A stretch of 62,291 bases of DNA. Origin: Olivibacter sitiensis DSM 17696. GTDB lineage: Bacteria; Bacteroidota; Bacteroidia; Sphingobacteriales; Sphingobacteriaceae. The stretch lies in NCBI RefSeq assembly GCF_000427965.1, contig NZ_ATZA01000036.1:1-62291 (forward strand), read 5' to 3'. Numbering within the stretch: position 1 is the first letter of the stretch; each line of letters begins with the position of its first letter. Position numbers and translations under genes: made by a program. Below, piece by piece: positions 46,068 to 57,119 of this stretch. Under the pieces are notes generated by a model. That model was not told where the DNA came from, ran no database searches, and saw nothing but the letters and a program-made list of their open reading frames with translations.

Positions 46068-46086
46068 CTCTCTTTCCTCCGTTTAA

Positions 46087-46500
46087 TTATTTCTTCTTTC
46101 CTTTTGCAGGTGCAGCCGCTGGCTGTCCTGGTTTCGGACGTTTTGTACCATACTTAGAACGACGTTGGTTACGACCGGCTACACCGGAAGTATCCAAAGC
46201 ACCACGGATGATGTGGTAACGAACACCTGGCAAGTCCTTTACACGACCACCACGAATCAATACGATCGAGTGCTCTTGCAGGTTGTGTCCTTCACCAGGG
46301 ATGTAAGCATTCACTTCTTTTCCGTTGGTCAAACGAACACGGGCTACCTTACGCATGGCTGAGTTTGGTTTCTTAGGGGTAGTGGTGTATACACGTGTAC
46401 ACACGCCTCTTCGCTGTGGACTGCTGTCCAACGCTGGAGATTTACTCTTATCTTCCAGAGCTACTCTACCTTTTCTAACTAATTGTTGAATAGTAGGCAT
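46087..46500 (-). CDS. rpsL: 30S ribosomal protein S12
   Basis: Decoding-centre protein and first gene of the str operon. The 137-residue protein has the invariant [18 protein letters not shown] and [13 protein letters not shown] segments. Lysines are present at both classical streptomycin-resistance positions (43 and 88 in E. coli numbering), so no resistance allele is seen. The C-terminus carries a short Bacteroidota-style basic extension ([13 protein letters not shown]). Confidence 0.98.
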   Translation of the reverse strand: MPTIQQLVRKGRVALEDKSKSPALDSSPQRRGVCTRVYTTTPKKPNSAMRKVARVRLTNGKEVNAYIPGEGHNLQEHSIVLIRGGRVKDLPGVRYHIIRGALDTSGVAGRNQRRSKYGTKRPKPGQPAAAPAKGKKK

Positions 46501-46545
46501 TTAACGTTTTTTAATTTGCTTTTTATCCTATTTATTTAAGGTCTG

Positions 46546-46553
46546 CAAAAGTA
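46546..46553 (-). promoter_or_regulatory. str operon promoter, -7 box
   Basis: TACTTTTG on the minus strand, with TTTA (3 of 4 to TTTG) 19 nt upstream at 46576-46573. The predicted start is near 46542, giving a 42-nt leader to rpsL. Confidence 0.5.
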
Positions 46554-46663
46554 TGAAAAGTTTTCCGCTTTGTAAAGCCTTGAAGCAAAATTCTTTATTT
46601 CTTTCCAATCTTCTTTTGTATAACACGTTTTTTTCTCAATTTAGGCTAATATCAATGGGGTTT

Positions 46664-47203
46664 ATGACAAATAAAAAGCAGCAAAACCTAGAAGTATGGA
46701 TGCGAGGCCCAATAGCCGACATCCCTCCCTTGCTACAACCCGTGGCACATGCCCTCCTGCAAGCGCAAGAGGAAATTCATTTATGTATGATAGATTTTCC
46801 AAAAGAGAAGCTATGGATTAAGCGATTTGGGTTGGCATCTACCGCTTTTCACCTGCAACATATAGCTGGCGTCTTAGACCGGATGGCTACCTATGCCCGA
46901 CAGGAGATGCTCAATGAAAAGCAGCTTCAGGAATTAGCACAGGAAGGAAAAGAGAACACAGCTATCAGCGTCAAAGAATTGCTCAGCAAATTAGATGCGC
47001 AAACAATGGATTTCATACTGCAACTACGCCATACCGATAGCCGAGAATTGACAGCTGCAAGGGGTATAGGACGAAAACAAATCCCTACCACTTTAATCGG
47101 ATTACTTTTCCATGCCGCAGAGCACACGCAAAGACACGTCGGGCAACTTTTAGTCACCGTTAAGGCCATTAAAAACAACGAAATCATTAAAAACACCGAT
47201 TAA
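46664..47203 (+). CDS. DinB-superfamily (YfiT-like) putative metalloenzyme
   Basis: A four-helix-bundle protein of the DinB superfamily, many members of which are thiol- or bacillithiol-dependent metal enzymes of unknown substrate. About 179 residues. Conserved His residues are in FHLQHIAGVLDRM (about residue 52) and FHAAEHTQRHVGQLLVT (about 152-165), consistent with a three-His metal site. The longest frame starts at 46553 over the str promoter, so one of the ATGs at 46655 or 46664 is used. Function not assignable. Confidence 0.8.
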   Translation: MTNKKQQNLEVWMRGPIADIPPLLQPVAHALLQAQEEIHLCMIDFPKEKLWIKRFGLASTAFHLQHIAGVLDRMATYARQEMLNEKQLQELAQEGKENTAISVKELLSKLDAQTMDFILQLRHTDSRELTAARGIGRKQIPTTLIGLLFHAAEHTQRHVGQLLVTVKAIKNNEIIKNTD

Positions 47204-47296
47204 GAGAGGCAAGAATCCAAAAAAACAAACAAATGGTGATAAGTTTGTAACTATTTTGCCATTATTCCCAAATATTAACAATATTTCACGATTGGT

Positions 47297-47328
47297 GTTG
47301 CCTAAACAACGGACAATACTTAGTTTTG
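47297..47328 (+). promoter_or_regulatory. promoter for the small exported protein at 47337
   Basis: GTTG (47297-47300) and TAGTTTTG (47321-47328) are separated by 20 nt, as at the rRNA and pdxA promoters. The predicted start is near 47332, so the mRNA is nearly leaderless and the start codon at 47337 is favoured. Confidence 0.5.
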
Positions 47329-47336
47329 CCCCCAAG

Positions 47337-47759
47337 ATGGTGAAGTGGTTAATAAGGTTTCTATCGCTTTGTATATTCCTGCTAATTGGGACTGCCCTGC
47401 TATCTGCTCGTCCACATCAGGGAAATGAGCACTATCCCATATTAAAAAGCCAAGGTAATCGACAGCATCTAGCTTTCGGGGCGGGAACACACAACAGCCA
47501 TTTCTTGGTTGTTAAACATCCCTCATCTGACATATATAAAGAAAAAGAAAAGCTAACGGCTGAAGATAGCAAAGACGAAGACGACGAATTATCTTCTTTT
47601 CGCCGGTACTCAGAAATTGGCAACTACTTTTGCAGCATATTCTATAACCAGACATTGGCATATCTGAGCAAAAGTCATCAATCCAGCTTGCCGCTCTGTA
47701 CACATTTTTCTTATTACGCTCCCCATTCCTATCTCCTATTTCAGGTTTTTCGGATTTGA
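47337..47759 (+). CDS. small exported protein of unknown function
   Basis: Not assigned to a named family. The 140-residue chain has a signal peptide (WLIRFLSLCIFLLIGTALLSA), a charged low-complexity middle (KEKEKLTAEDSKDEDDELSS) and a conserved-looking aromatic C-terminus (HFSYYAPHSYLLFQVFRI). Small proteins with such tails occur upstream of RND pumps in Bacteroidota as I recall, but I cannot verify that. A promoter with 20-nt spacing directly precedes the ATG. It is followed after 172 bp by the efflux operon. Confidence 0.6.
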   Translation: MVKWLIRFLSLCIFLLIGTALLSARPHQGNEHYPILKSQGNRQHLAFGAGTHNSHFLVVKHPSSDIYKEKEKLTAEDSKDEDDELSSFRRYSEIGNYFCSIFYNQTLAYLSKSHQSSLPLCTHFSYYAPHSYLLFQVFRI

Positions 47760-47931
47760 TTTTGCAAAGCTTACGCAGGTATCTATCCTATAGTTGACCT
47801 GCCTCCCCACTAATTCATTTTCACGTCGTAACATCCCATTAGCTATTGGAAAGGATGTGTTCTCGCGTGATGTGCTTGCATTTTTTTAAATTATTTTCAA
47901 CGAAATCACATTGCTCAAAAAGCAAATTCTT

Positions 47932-49014
47932 ATGAAGAGATTGTTCATGTTCATGAGCTGTTGCGTCCTACTGTGGCATAGCAGCTGCCAGTCAAAAAGT
48001 GAAGAAAAAGAAGAAGAAAACCAGTTTCTCGTCACTAGCCCCGTCCAGATGGACACGTCTATCACCAAAGACTATGTTTGCCAAATTCGTGCTATACAGC
48101 ATATCGAACTAAGGGCTCAAGAGAGAGGCTACCTACAGCAGATTTTTGTGGATGAGGGACAATTTGTCAAGAAGGGACAGCTGCTGTTCCGCATCATGCC
48201 CAAACTGTATGAAGCAGAAATGCAACGGGCAAAAGCCGAAGCCGATTTTGCCGAAATAGAATATCAAAACACCCAGAAACTGGCAGACAGCAATATCGTA
48301 GCACCCAATGAGCTAGCCATGGCCAAGGCCAAATTGGACAAGGCCAATGCCGAGTTGTCCTTATCCCGTGTGCATCTCGAATTTACAGAGATACGGGCAC
48401 CTTTTGACGGCATCATAGATCGGTTTCACGTGAGGCAGGGAAGCCTTGTAGACGAAGGAGATTTGCTGACCGAGCTTTCGGACAACAGCAAAATGTGGGT
48501 ATACTATAATGTTCCCGAGGCCGAATACCTAGACTACCGAACGGCAGTCAAAAAGGACAGCTTGGTAAATGTCAGCTTGCTAATGGCCAACAACAAACTA
48601 TTTGAATATCCGGGGGTAGTGGAGACCATAGAGGCCGATTTCAACAACGAGACCGGCAATATCGCCTTTAGAGCCGCCTTTCCCAATCCAAAGGGATTGT
48701 TGAGACATGGTGAAACAGGTAGCATACGGATGATCGAGTCGATTGGGAATGCGCTTATTATTCCGCAAAAGACCACTTTTGAAGTCCTCGAAAAGAAATA
48801 CGTTTATACAATAGACAAAGATAACATCGTCAAAGCGAGACCCATAACCATCGCCGCGGAATTGCCCCACATCTACATTGTGCAAGATGGCCTCGACAAA
48901 AACGAAAAAATTCTTTTAGAGGGCCTCAGTAAGGTCAATGAGAACAGCAAGATCAGCTACGATTTTATGGATCCCAAAAAAGTGATATCCAACTTAGAAT
49001 TGTACGCCGAGTAG
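47932..49014 (+). CDS. RND efflux periplasmic adaptor (membrane fusion lipoprotein)
   Basis: Bridges the inner-membrane RND pump and the outer-membrane channel. The 360-residue protein has a lipobox (LLWHSSC, about residue 19). The lipoyl half-motifs are EDEG-type VDEGQFVKKGQLLF and RAPFDGIIDRFHVRQGSLVDEG, separated by a coiled-coil hairpin (about 95-140). Beta-barrel and membrane-proximal domains follow. The ATG at 47932 gives a normal lipoprotein signal; a TTG seven codons upstream is less likely. It is the first gene of a three-gene pump operon, but a structured 173-bp spacer separates it from the pump gene. Confidence 0.93.
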   Translation: MKRLFMFMSCCVLLWHSSCQSKSEEKEEENQFLVTSPVQMDTSITKDYVCQIRAIQHIELRAQERGYLQQIFVDEGQFVKKGQLLFRIMPKLYEAEMQRAKAEADFAEIEYQNTQKLADSNIVAPNELAMAKAKLDKANAELSLSRVHLEFTEIRAPFDGIIDRFHVRQGSLVDEGDLLTELSDNSKMWVYYNVPEAEYLDYRTAVKKDSLVNVSLLMANNKLFEYPGVVETIEADFNNETGNIAFRAAFPNPKGLLRHGETGSIRMIESIGNALIIPQKTTFEVLEKKYVYTIDKDNIVKARPITIAAELPHIYIVQDGLDKNEKILLEGLSKVNENSKISYDFMDPKKVISNLELYAE

Positions 49015-49040
49015 TCGGTGTTCGTCTATCATGTTGCTTG

Positions 49041-49123
49041 GCTTTGTGGTAAGCATTCACAAAATGCTCATCCCGACATAGGTCGGGACCTCGCCATTTT
49101 CAATTTCATGTACCCCACAAAGC
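49041..49123. repeat. multi-branched inverted-repeat element inside the efflux operon
   Basis: The outer stem GCTTTGTGG/CCACAAAGC (49041-49049, 49115-49123) encloses an AGCAT/ATGCT hairpin and a 7-bp TCCCGAC/GTCGGGA hairpin (49071-49077, 49082-49088). The element occupies half of the spacer between the adaptor and pump genes and contains no open reading frame. It looks like a REP/MITE-type insertion or an mRNA structure. Confidence 0.55.
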
Positions 49124-49187
49124 ACCATCTGATTTGACCTCCGATCATATCGACATACGTTAATTAAATACTTATAAAAAACATCAT

Positions 49188-52100
49188 ATGTTTAGCAAAA
49201 TCATTCATAGGCCAGTATTTGCGATAGTAATTTCGGTCATCATTGTCTTCGTGGGTACGCTGGCCATCAAGCAGCTGCCTACTTCACAATTCCCCGATAT
49301 TGCGCCCACAACGGTCAATATATTTATCGCTTACCCCGGTTCCAGTGCAGACGTACTGGTAAAGACATCTCTGATCACACTGGAAAATGCCATCAACGGA
49401 GTTCAAGGCATGCGCTACATCGCTACCGATGCTACCAGCGCCGGCGAGGCGACCTTACGTATCATTTTCGAACCGGGTACAGACCCCAACGAGGCCGTTG
49501 TGCTGGTAAAGACAAGGGTAGACCAGGTGATGCCGCTCTTGCCCGAACTGGTCCAACGTGAAGGGGTCATCGTTACGCCCATCCAGCCCAGCATGTTGAT
49601 GTACGTCAACCTATACAGTACGGATGAACACATCGACGAAAAGTTCCTATACAACTATGCCACCGTCAATATGATTCCCGAGATAAACCGCGTCAAAGGT
49701 ATTGCGCGGTCGCAGATATTGGGCAGCCGCCGGTATGCCATGCGCGTTTGGCTGAACCCCGACCGCATGCGGGCATACCATATTTCCGTGGACGAAGTAA
49801 TGGATGCCATGGCCGAACAAAGCATCGTGGGGCGCCCGGGCAGGATAGGCCAGAGCTCGGGCATAGCCGCTCAATCGCTGGAATACGTGCTCACCTACAA
49901 GGGATGGTACAACAAGCCTGAAGAATATGAGGACATCATCATCCGGGCCAACTCCAAAGGCGAGAGCATTCACCTGAAAGACATCGCCAAGGTAGAACTG
50001 GGTAGTGAGTTTTTTGACATCTACTCCAATCTGGACGGACACCCTTCGGCCTCCATCATGCTGAACCAAAACTACGGAAGCAATGCCAGTGAGGTCATCG
50101 AACAAGTGAAGGCCTCCCTCGAAGAAATGAAAAAAGATTTTCCTCCAGGGGTAGATTATAAGATCAGTTACGACGTTTCCCAATTCCTGGATGCCTCTAT
50201 AGAACAGGTGGTGCACACGTTGCGAGATGCGTTTATTCTGGTGGCGCTGGTAGTATTCATCTTTTTGGGCGACTGGCGGTCAACGCTCATACCCATTCTG
50301 GCCGTTCCGGTGTCGCTTATCGGCGCCTTTTTCGTCATTCAGCTATTTGGGCTGTCCATCAACCTGGTCACCTTGTTCGCTCTGGTACTGGCCATCGGTA
50401 TCGTTGTGGACGATGCCATTGTGGTGGTCGAGGCCGTACATGCCAAGATGGAAGAAAAGCACCTCTCCCCCTATCATGCGGTCAGGGAGGTAATGAAAGA
50501 AATCAGCGGAGCCATTATAGCGATCACGGCCGTTATGGTTTCCGTATTTCTTCCCATTTCGTTTATGACGGGGCCAGTGGGCACCTTCTATCGCCAATTT
50601 TCCATTACCATGGCCAGTTCCATTGTCATTTCGGCACTGATTGCGTTGACCCTAACACCGGTCTTATCGGCCATGTTGCTGAAAAATAATCATGGCAAGC
50701 CAAAAAAGCACAACCTCTTTACCCGGTTTATAGACGGTTTCAACAGGTTGTTCGACAAGCTGACGGGAAAATACGTGGGTCTTTTAAGAAGGATCGTCGA
50801 CCGAAAAACAGTGACCTGGGTAGTCCTATTGGCTTTTTGCGTGGGTATATACGTACAAAATAAGGTCTTGCCTGGAGGCTTCATCCCCAGTGAAGATCAG
50901 GGTACCATTTATGCGATCATCCAAACGCCCCCGGGATCGACATTAGAAACGACCAATGACGTGGCAAGAAAGCTCCAAAAGATCTGCGAGGAGATAGAGG
51001 GTGTAGAATCTGTTTCCTCATTGGCAGGTTATGAGATCATGACCGAAGGCCGCGGTTCCAATGCCGGCACCTGTCTCATCAACCTCAAAAGCTGGTCTGA
51101 GAGAGAACATGCCGTTACGGAAATCATGGAAGAGCTGGAAGAAAAGTCCAAAGGCCTTGGCGCCATTATTGAGTTTTTTGAGCCTCCAGCTATTCCCGGT
51201 TTTGGTTCTTCAGGTGGTTTTTCATTGCGTTTGCTGGAAAAAAAGGCTTCCGATGATTATCAAAACTTTGACAAGGTAAATAAGGAGTTTATGGCCAACC
51301 TAAGGAAACGCAAGGAGCTAACGGGTATCTTCACCTTCTTTGCGGCCAACTATCCGCAATATGAATTGATCATAGACAACAAAGCGGCCATGCAAAAAGG
51401 CGTGTCCATAGGCAAGGCCATGGAAAACCTGGACATCTTGATCGGTAGTACCTACGAACAGGGTTTTATCCGCTTTGGGCAGTTTTTCAAAGTATACGTC
51501 CAGTCGGCACCCGAGTTCAGACGGCTCCCTTCTGATGTACTCAACCTTTTCATCAAAAACGAAGAGGGCGAAATGGTCCCTTATTCCTCTTTCATGAAGC
51601 TCAGGAAAACACAGGGGCCTAATGAGATCACCCGCTACAACATGTACAATTCGGCGGCAATACGCGGGCTCCCGGCATCGGGCTATACTACGGCAGAGGC
51701 TATCCAAGCCATTAAGGAAACGGCCGACGAGACCTTGCCCAATGGCTATGGTATCGCCTGGGAAGGCCTTTCGTATGACGAGGCCCAAAGAGGCAATGAG
51801 TCACTCTATATTTTCATGGTCGTACTGGTATTTGTCTATCTCGTATTGGCCGCACAATACGAAAGCTTTATCCTGCCCTTGGCCGTAATATTATCGCTGC
51901 CCATTGGCGTATTTGGTTCTTTGTTTATGCTTAAAGCCATGGGCTTGGCCAATGATATCTATGCGCAGGTTGGGTTGATCATGCTGGTAGGCTTGTTGGG
52001 CAAGAATGCCGTATTGATCATCGAGTTTGCCGTCCAGCGGCATCAGCAGGGAGCTACCATTTTAGAGGCGGCCATAGAAGGTGCAAAAGTCCGTTTTAGG

Positions 52101-52331
52101 CCGATCTTAATGACCTCATTTGCCTTTGTCGCTGGAATGATTCCATTGATTTTCGCCTCTGGCGCTGGTGCTATCGGAAATCATACTATTGGCTCGGCCG
52201 CCGCTGGAGGCATGCTGTTCGGCACCGTGTTCGGAGTTATAATTGTACCTGGCCTGTATTACATTTTTGGAAAACTAGCTGCCCGCCGCCAGCTAATCAA
52301 GGACGAAGACGAGAATCCATTAACTGAATAA
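49188..52331 (+). CDS. RND multidrug efflux pump, HAE1 family permease
   Basis: Proton-driven inner-membrane pump of the AcrB/MexB class. At 1047 residues it has the usual two halves, each with a large periplasmic loop and twelve transmembrane helices in total. The N-terminus reads HRPVFAIVISVIIVFVGTLA. Proton-relay residues are present in LAIGIVVDDAIVVVEAVH (about 400-417). The second half includes DIYAQVGLIMLVGLLGKNAVLIIEFA. The motifs are those of drug pumps rather than heavy-metal (CusA) pumps. Codon use is more GC-rich than in neighbouring genes. Confidence 0.97.
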   Translation: MFSKIIHRPVFAIVISVIIVFVGTLAIKQLPTSQFPDIAPTTVNIFIAYPGSSADVLVKTSLITLENAINGVQGMRYIATDATSAGEATLRIIFEPGTDPNEAVVLVKTRVDQVMPLLPELVQREGVIVTPIQPSMLMYVNLYSTDEHIDEKFLYNYATVNMIPEINRVKGIARSQILGSRRYAMRVWLNPDRMRAYHISVDEVMDAMAEQSIVGRPGRIGQSSGIAAQSLEYVLTYKGWYNKPEEYEDIIIRANSKGESIHLKDIAKVELGSEFFDIYSNLDGHPSASIMLNQNYGSNASEVIEQVKASLEEMKKDFPPGVDYKISYDVSQFLDASIEQVVHTLRDAFILVALVVFIFLGDWRSTLIPILAVPVSLIGAFFVIQLFGLSINLVTLFALVLAIGIVVDDAIVVVEAVHAKMEEKHLSPYHAVREVMKEISGAIIAITAVMVSVFLPISFMTGPVGTFYRQFSITMASSIVISALIALTLTPVLSAMLLKNNHGKPKKHNLFTRFIDGFNRLFDKLTGKYVGLLRRIVDRKTVTWVVLLAFCVGIYVQNKVLPGGFIPSEDQGTIYAIIQTPPGSTLETTNDVARKLQKICEEIEGVESVSSLAGYEIMTEGRGSNAGTCLINLKSWSEREHAVTEIMEELEEKSKGLGAIIEFFEPPAIPGFGSSGGFSLRLLEKKASDDYQNFDKVNKEFMANLRKRKELTGIFTFFAANYPQYELIIDNKAAMQKGVSIGKAMENLDILIGSTYEQGFIRFGQFFKVYVQSAPEFRRLPSDVLNLFIKNEEGEMVPYSSFMKLRKTQGPNEITRYNMYNSAAIRGLPASGYTTAEAIQAIKETADETLPNGYGIAWEGLSYDEAQRGNESLYIFMVVLVFVYLVLAAQYESFILPLAVILSLPIGVFGSLFMLKAMGLANDIYAQVGLIMLVGLLGKNAVLIIEFAVQRHQQGATILEAAIEGAKVRFRPILMTSFAFVAGMIPLIFASGAGAIGNHTIGSAAAGGMLFGTVFGVIIVPGLYYIFGKLAARRQLIKDEDENPLTE

Positions 52332-52341
52332 TTAGAACATC

Positions 52342-53778
52342 ATGCTTAGACACAGAAAGTATAAACACCTACTAGGTTTTATTTGCATTTCCCTGGCATA
52401 TTCGGCCTGCAAGGTACCTGTCCTAGTAGAAAAAACAGCGGATAGGACCGTTCCTGCGAGTTACAACAACTCGCAGGACACCACCAATATAGCAAAGGCA
52501 AGCTGGAAGGAATACTTTACCGATCCCGACCTCAGCGCACTGATTGACACCGCATTGAAAAACAACCAGGAACTGAACATCACCTTGCAGGAAATAGAAA
52601 TTGCCCGCAACGAGATTAGGGCACGGAAAGGAGAATACCTGCCATTCGTGGGGATAAAAGGGGGTGCCGGCTTCGATAAAGTAGGGCGTTATACAAGCCG
52701 TGGGGCTAGCGAGGCCAACCTAGACATCAAGCCGGGAAGGGAGACGCCAGAACCGCTGCCAGATTTCCTGGCAGGCGCCTTTGCAAGTTGGGAGATCGAC
52801 ATTTGGAACAAGCTGCATAATTCGAAGAAAGCAGCAATAAACAAGTATCTAGCTACCGTAGAGGGAAAAAATTTCGTCATTACCAACCTCATTGCCGAAA
52901 TTGCCAATTCCTATTACGAGCTGCTGGCGCTAGATAATCAACTGGCCATTGTGACGCAAAATATCGAAATTCAAAACAACGCACTCAAAGTGGTTAAACT
53001 GCAAAAAGAGGCCACTCGGGTAACGGAATTGGCGGTACGTAGGTTTGAGGCAGAAGTGCTCAATACCACCAGCCTGCAATATGATATCCAGCAGCAGATA
53101 GTCGAGACGGAGAACAGGATTAATTTTCTTTTGGGGAGGTATCCGCAACCGATACCGCGAAATCGAGAAGCATTCGAACGCCCTTTGCCCTCCTCCATCC
53201 ATGCTGGTCTTCCCGCACAGTTACTAGACAACCGTCCAGATATCAAGCAAGCAGAGATGGAATTGGCGGCATCCAAACTAGATGTAAAAGTAGCCAAGGC
53301 GGCGTTCTACCCATCCTTAGGGATATCGGCAGGCATTGGCTATCAAGCCTTCAATCCCAAGTACCTAATACGGACGCCCGAGTCGCTCCTCTACTCTCTG
53401 GGAGCTGATTTAGTAGCCCCTCTGGTCAATAAAAATGCCATCAAGGCAGACTATTCCAGTGCCAATGCCAAGCAGATACAGGCTGTTTACCAGTACGAGC
53501 GAACCATCCTAAATGCGTATATCGAAGTCGCCAACCAGTTGGCCAAAGTGGACAATCTAAAACAGAGCTATGACCTTAAAACAAAACAGGTACAAGCGCT
53601 CATGCAGTCCATTACCATTTCCAACAACCTGTTTGGCTCGGCTAGGGCAGATTATATGGAAGTCCTGCTTACTCAGAGAGACGCATTGGAATCGAGGTTT
53701 GAACTAGTAGAAACGAGGATGAAACAGATGCATGCACTGGTAGATATCTATAAAGCGCTTGGCGGTGGCTGGAATTGA
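52342..53778 (+). CDS. NodT/OprM-type outer membrane efflux lipoprotein
   Basis: Trimeric outer-membrane channel of the tripartite pump. The 478-residue protein has a lipobox (SLAYSAC, about residue 22) and the duplicated TolC repeat, each with long helices. Motifs include DPDLSALIDTALKNNQELNI in the first half and LLDNRPDIKQAEMELAASKLDV in the second. It lies 10 bp after the pump gene, confirming a three-gene operon. Confidence 0.95.
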   Translation: MLRHRKYKHLLGFICISLAYSACKVPVLVEKTADRTVPASYNNSQDTTNIAKASWKEYFTDPDLSALIDTALKNNQELNITLQEIEIARNEIRARKGEYLPFVGIKGGAGFDKVGRYTSRGASEANLDIKPGRETPEPLPDFLAGAFASWEIDIWNKLHNSKKAAINKYLATVEGKNFVITNLIAEIANSYYELLALDNQLAIVTQNIEIQNNALKVVKLQKEATRVTELAVRRFEAEVLNTTSLQYDIQQQIVETENRINFLLGRYPQPIPRNREAFERPLPSSIHAGLPAQLLDNRPDIKQAEMELAASKLDVKVAKAAFYPSLGISAGIGYQAFNPKYLIRTPESLLYSLGADLVAPLVNKNAIKADYSSANAKQIQAVYQYERTILNAYIEVANQLAKVDNLKQSYDLKTKQVQALMQSITISNNLFGSARADYMEVLLTQRDALESRFELVETRMKQMHALVDIYKALGGGWN

Positions 53779-53782
53779 GTGA

Positions 53783-55456
<1,674 letters not shown>

Positions 55457-55463
55457 CACTATA

Positions 55464-56048
55464 TCATTTTATGAAAAGACCTACAGTGAGCATCAAGCTA
55501 TGTTGCTGTAGGTCTTTTGCTTGATAAGGCAAAACTATTTGCTGTATGCCGTATAACAAACTTAAATTGACCGTACTTCCATTGCGTTCAGGCGACAACG
55601 GATAGCCGTAGCTCAACCCAAGGTGCCCAAGGCCTCCCCGGAAGGTATCGTTTCCCAAGCGAGGGGCATAACCTGCGCTGCCAAGGACAAAGAGCTCTCC
55701 AGAAACAAAATTTTCCGACAGTTTAGCCCGCAAATCGGCAAAGAAAGGCAATACCCTGAACCTGCTGCTAAAAAGTCCCTCTGGGCGCCGACCTGCGCTA
55801 TATACCTCATTTCCCAGACCGAAGCCCAGAAAAAAGCTGTCGTTGAAATTCCTTCCTAATGCCAGTCGCATCCTATAACCACTCAGCACCTGCCCGTCAA
55901 TCGGTTCTTGCTCATTGAGTCCCAAGATGCCACCTGCTTCCAACACCGTATATACCTTTCGCTCCTGAGCCACAGCAGGTATTCCAAAAACAAACAGTCC
56001 CAATAGGCTCAATAGCATATATCTCCATGCAAATCTGTAGTTATTCAT
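55464..56048 (-). CDS. exported beta-barrel-like protein of unknown function
   Basis: A 194-residue protein with a signal peptide (YMLLSLLGLFVFGIPAVAQ) followed by alternating-residue strands and turns (GYRMRLALGRNFNDSFFLGFG, GTVNLSLLYGIQQIVL), ending in FIK. This resembles a small outer-membrane beta-barrel, but no specific family was recognised. It lies 19 bp after holA and is probably co-transcribed with it. Its last codons lie inside the terminator hairpin shared with the convergent ABC-F gene. Confidence 0.7.
   Translation of the reverse strand: MNNYRFAWRYMLLSLLGLFVFGIPAVAQERKVYTVLEAGGILGLNEQEPIDGQVLSGYRMRLALGRNFNDSFFLGFGLGNEVYSAGRRPEGLFSSRFRVLPFFADLRAKLSENFVSGELFVLGSAGYAPRLGNDTFRGGLGHLGLSYGYPLSPERNGSTVNLSLLYGIQQIVLPYQAKDLQQHSLMLTVGLFIK
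55474..55518 (+). terminator. bidirectional terminator overlapping the 3' end of the beta-barrel gene
   Basis: Perfect 13-bp stem AAAAGACCTACAG (55474-55486) with its complement at 55506-55518, T or A runs at both ends. It lies 18 nt past the ABC-F stop codon and inside the coding end of the minus-strand gene (stop at 55464). Confidence 0.8.
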
Positions 56049-56067
56049 CCTGTATTTAATCCGTTTT

Positions 56068-57075
56068 TTAATGTAAAATCTTAAACATCAATTCCTTGTA
56101 TAAATCCGCCATTTCCATATTTTGCGCGCCTACTCCTTTCGATTTGAGATCGTACTCGCGCAAGTACCCTATGATCTGAGCCAATTTTCCGGAGTGGTAA
56201 TTCCTGGCCGCCAGCTCATAATCTTTAATAAAGAAACTATGCATACCCAATGCTTTTGAAGCAACCGCAGGGTTCTTGTCAGGAAGCGCGTGATACTTGA
56301 GCACCTTGACAAAATAGGAATACAAGAATCCCATAACCACCACGAAGGGATTCGACTTGGGATTGGCGGCAAAATAGTCCACGATCTGATTGACCTTGAA
56401 CACATCCCGTCGACCCAGCGCAGCCTGTAATTCAAATACGTTGAAATCCTTGCTGATGCCGATGTTGTTTTGTACGTCGGCCATGGTAATTTCACGGTCT
56501 CTTGGTACATTGAGCAAAAGTTTGTCCAGCTCGTTGGCCACCTTGGAAAGTTCCGTACCCAGGTATTCTCCCATCAAGGCCCCTGCCTGTGGGTGTATCC
56601 GTGCACCATGCTCCAGTACATAGTCGTTGATCCATGCCCCCAGTTTATTGTCATATATCTTGGCCGATTCCAAGACTACACCTTGTTTCTCTATTGCCTT
56701 ATAAATCTTTTTCCGTTTGTCGAACTTCCCATATTTATAAGCAAAAACCAAGACCGTGCTGTTCAGTGGCTTCTCTACATAGGATTGCAGCAGTTCATCC
56801 GCTTTATCCCATTTGAGATTTTGCGCTTCCTTGACCACGATGACCTGGTAATCGCTCATCATGGGATAACGCTTTGCGGCATTGACCACGGTTGCCCAAT
56901 CTATATCCTTACCGTACAATATCGTTTGGTTAAACCCTTTTTCCGCGTCGCTCAGGATATTTTTCTCGATGTAATCGCTCAGTAGATCAATGTAATAGGC
57001 CTCCTCTCCATGAAACAGATAGACGGGCTTTAGCTTACGCTGTTTCAGATCGGAAAGGACTTGTTGTACGCTCAT
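56068..57075 (-). CDS. holA: DNA polymerase III subunit delta
   Basis: Clamp-loader subunit that opens the beta sliding clamp. The 335-residue protein begins MSVQQVLSDLKQRKLKPVYLFHGEE, the usual HolA opening with the degenerate P-loop region (YLFHGEEAYYID). The AAA-like domains and the C-terminal collar domain follow (ALGRRDVFKVNQIVDYF). Length is normal. It is divergent from the HsdR_N-type gene across 44 bp containing an inverted repeat. Confidence 0.96.
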   Translation of the reverse strand: MSVQQVLSDLKQRKLKPVYLFHGEEAYYIDLLSDYIEKNILSDAEKGFNQTILYGKDIDWATVVNAAKRYPMMSDYQVIVVKEAQNLKWDKADELLQSYVEKPLNSTVLVFAYKYGKFDKRKKIYKAIEKQGVVLESAKIYDNKLGAWINDYVLEHGARIHPQAGALMGEYLGTELSKVANELDKLLLNVPRDREITMADVQNNIGISKDFNVFELQAALGRRDVFKVNQIVDYFAANPKSNPFVVVMGFLYSYFVKVLKYHALPDKNPAVASKALGMHSFFIKDYELAARNYHSGKLAQIIGYLREYDLKSKGVGAQNMEMADLYKELMFKILH

Positions 57076-57077
57076 GT

Positions 57078-57108
57078 ATTGTTATTTTTAAAACAGCAAA
57101 ATAACAAT
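57078..57108. repeat. 11-bp perfect inverted repeat between holA and the HsdR_N-type gene
   Basis: ATTGTTATTTT (57078-57088) and AAAATAACAAT (57098-57108) flank a 9-nt centre. It fills nearly all of the 44-bp divergent spacer and is a candidate operator for both genes. Confidence 0.6.
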
Positions 57109-57116
57109 TAATTTTG
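57109..57116 (+). promoter_or_regulatory. -7 promoter box for the HsdR_N-type gene
   Basis: TAATTTTG ends 3 nt before the ATG at 57120, predicting a leaderless mRNA. This favours the ATG over a TTG two codons upstream. Confidence 0.4.
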
Positions 57117-57119
57117 GAA

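Noticed and set aside
51318-51788. 156-residue minus-strand frame within the RND pump gene
   Set aside because: Antisense shadow of a GC-rich conserved gene; composition is Arg/Gly-rich with no family features.
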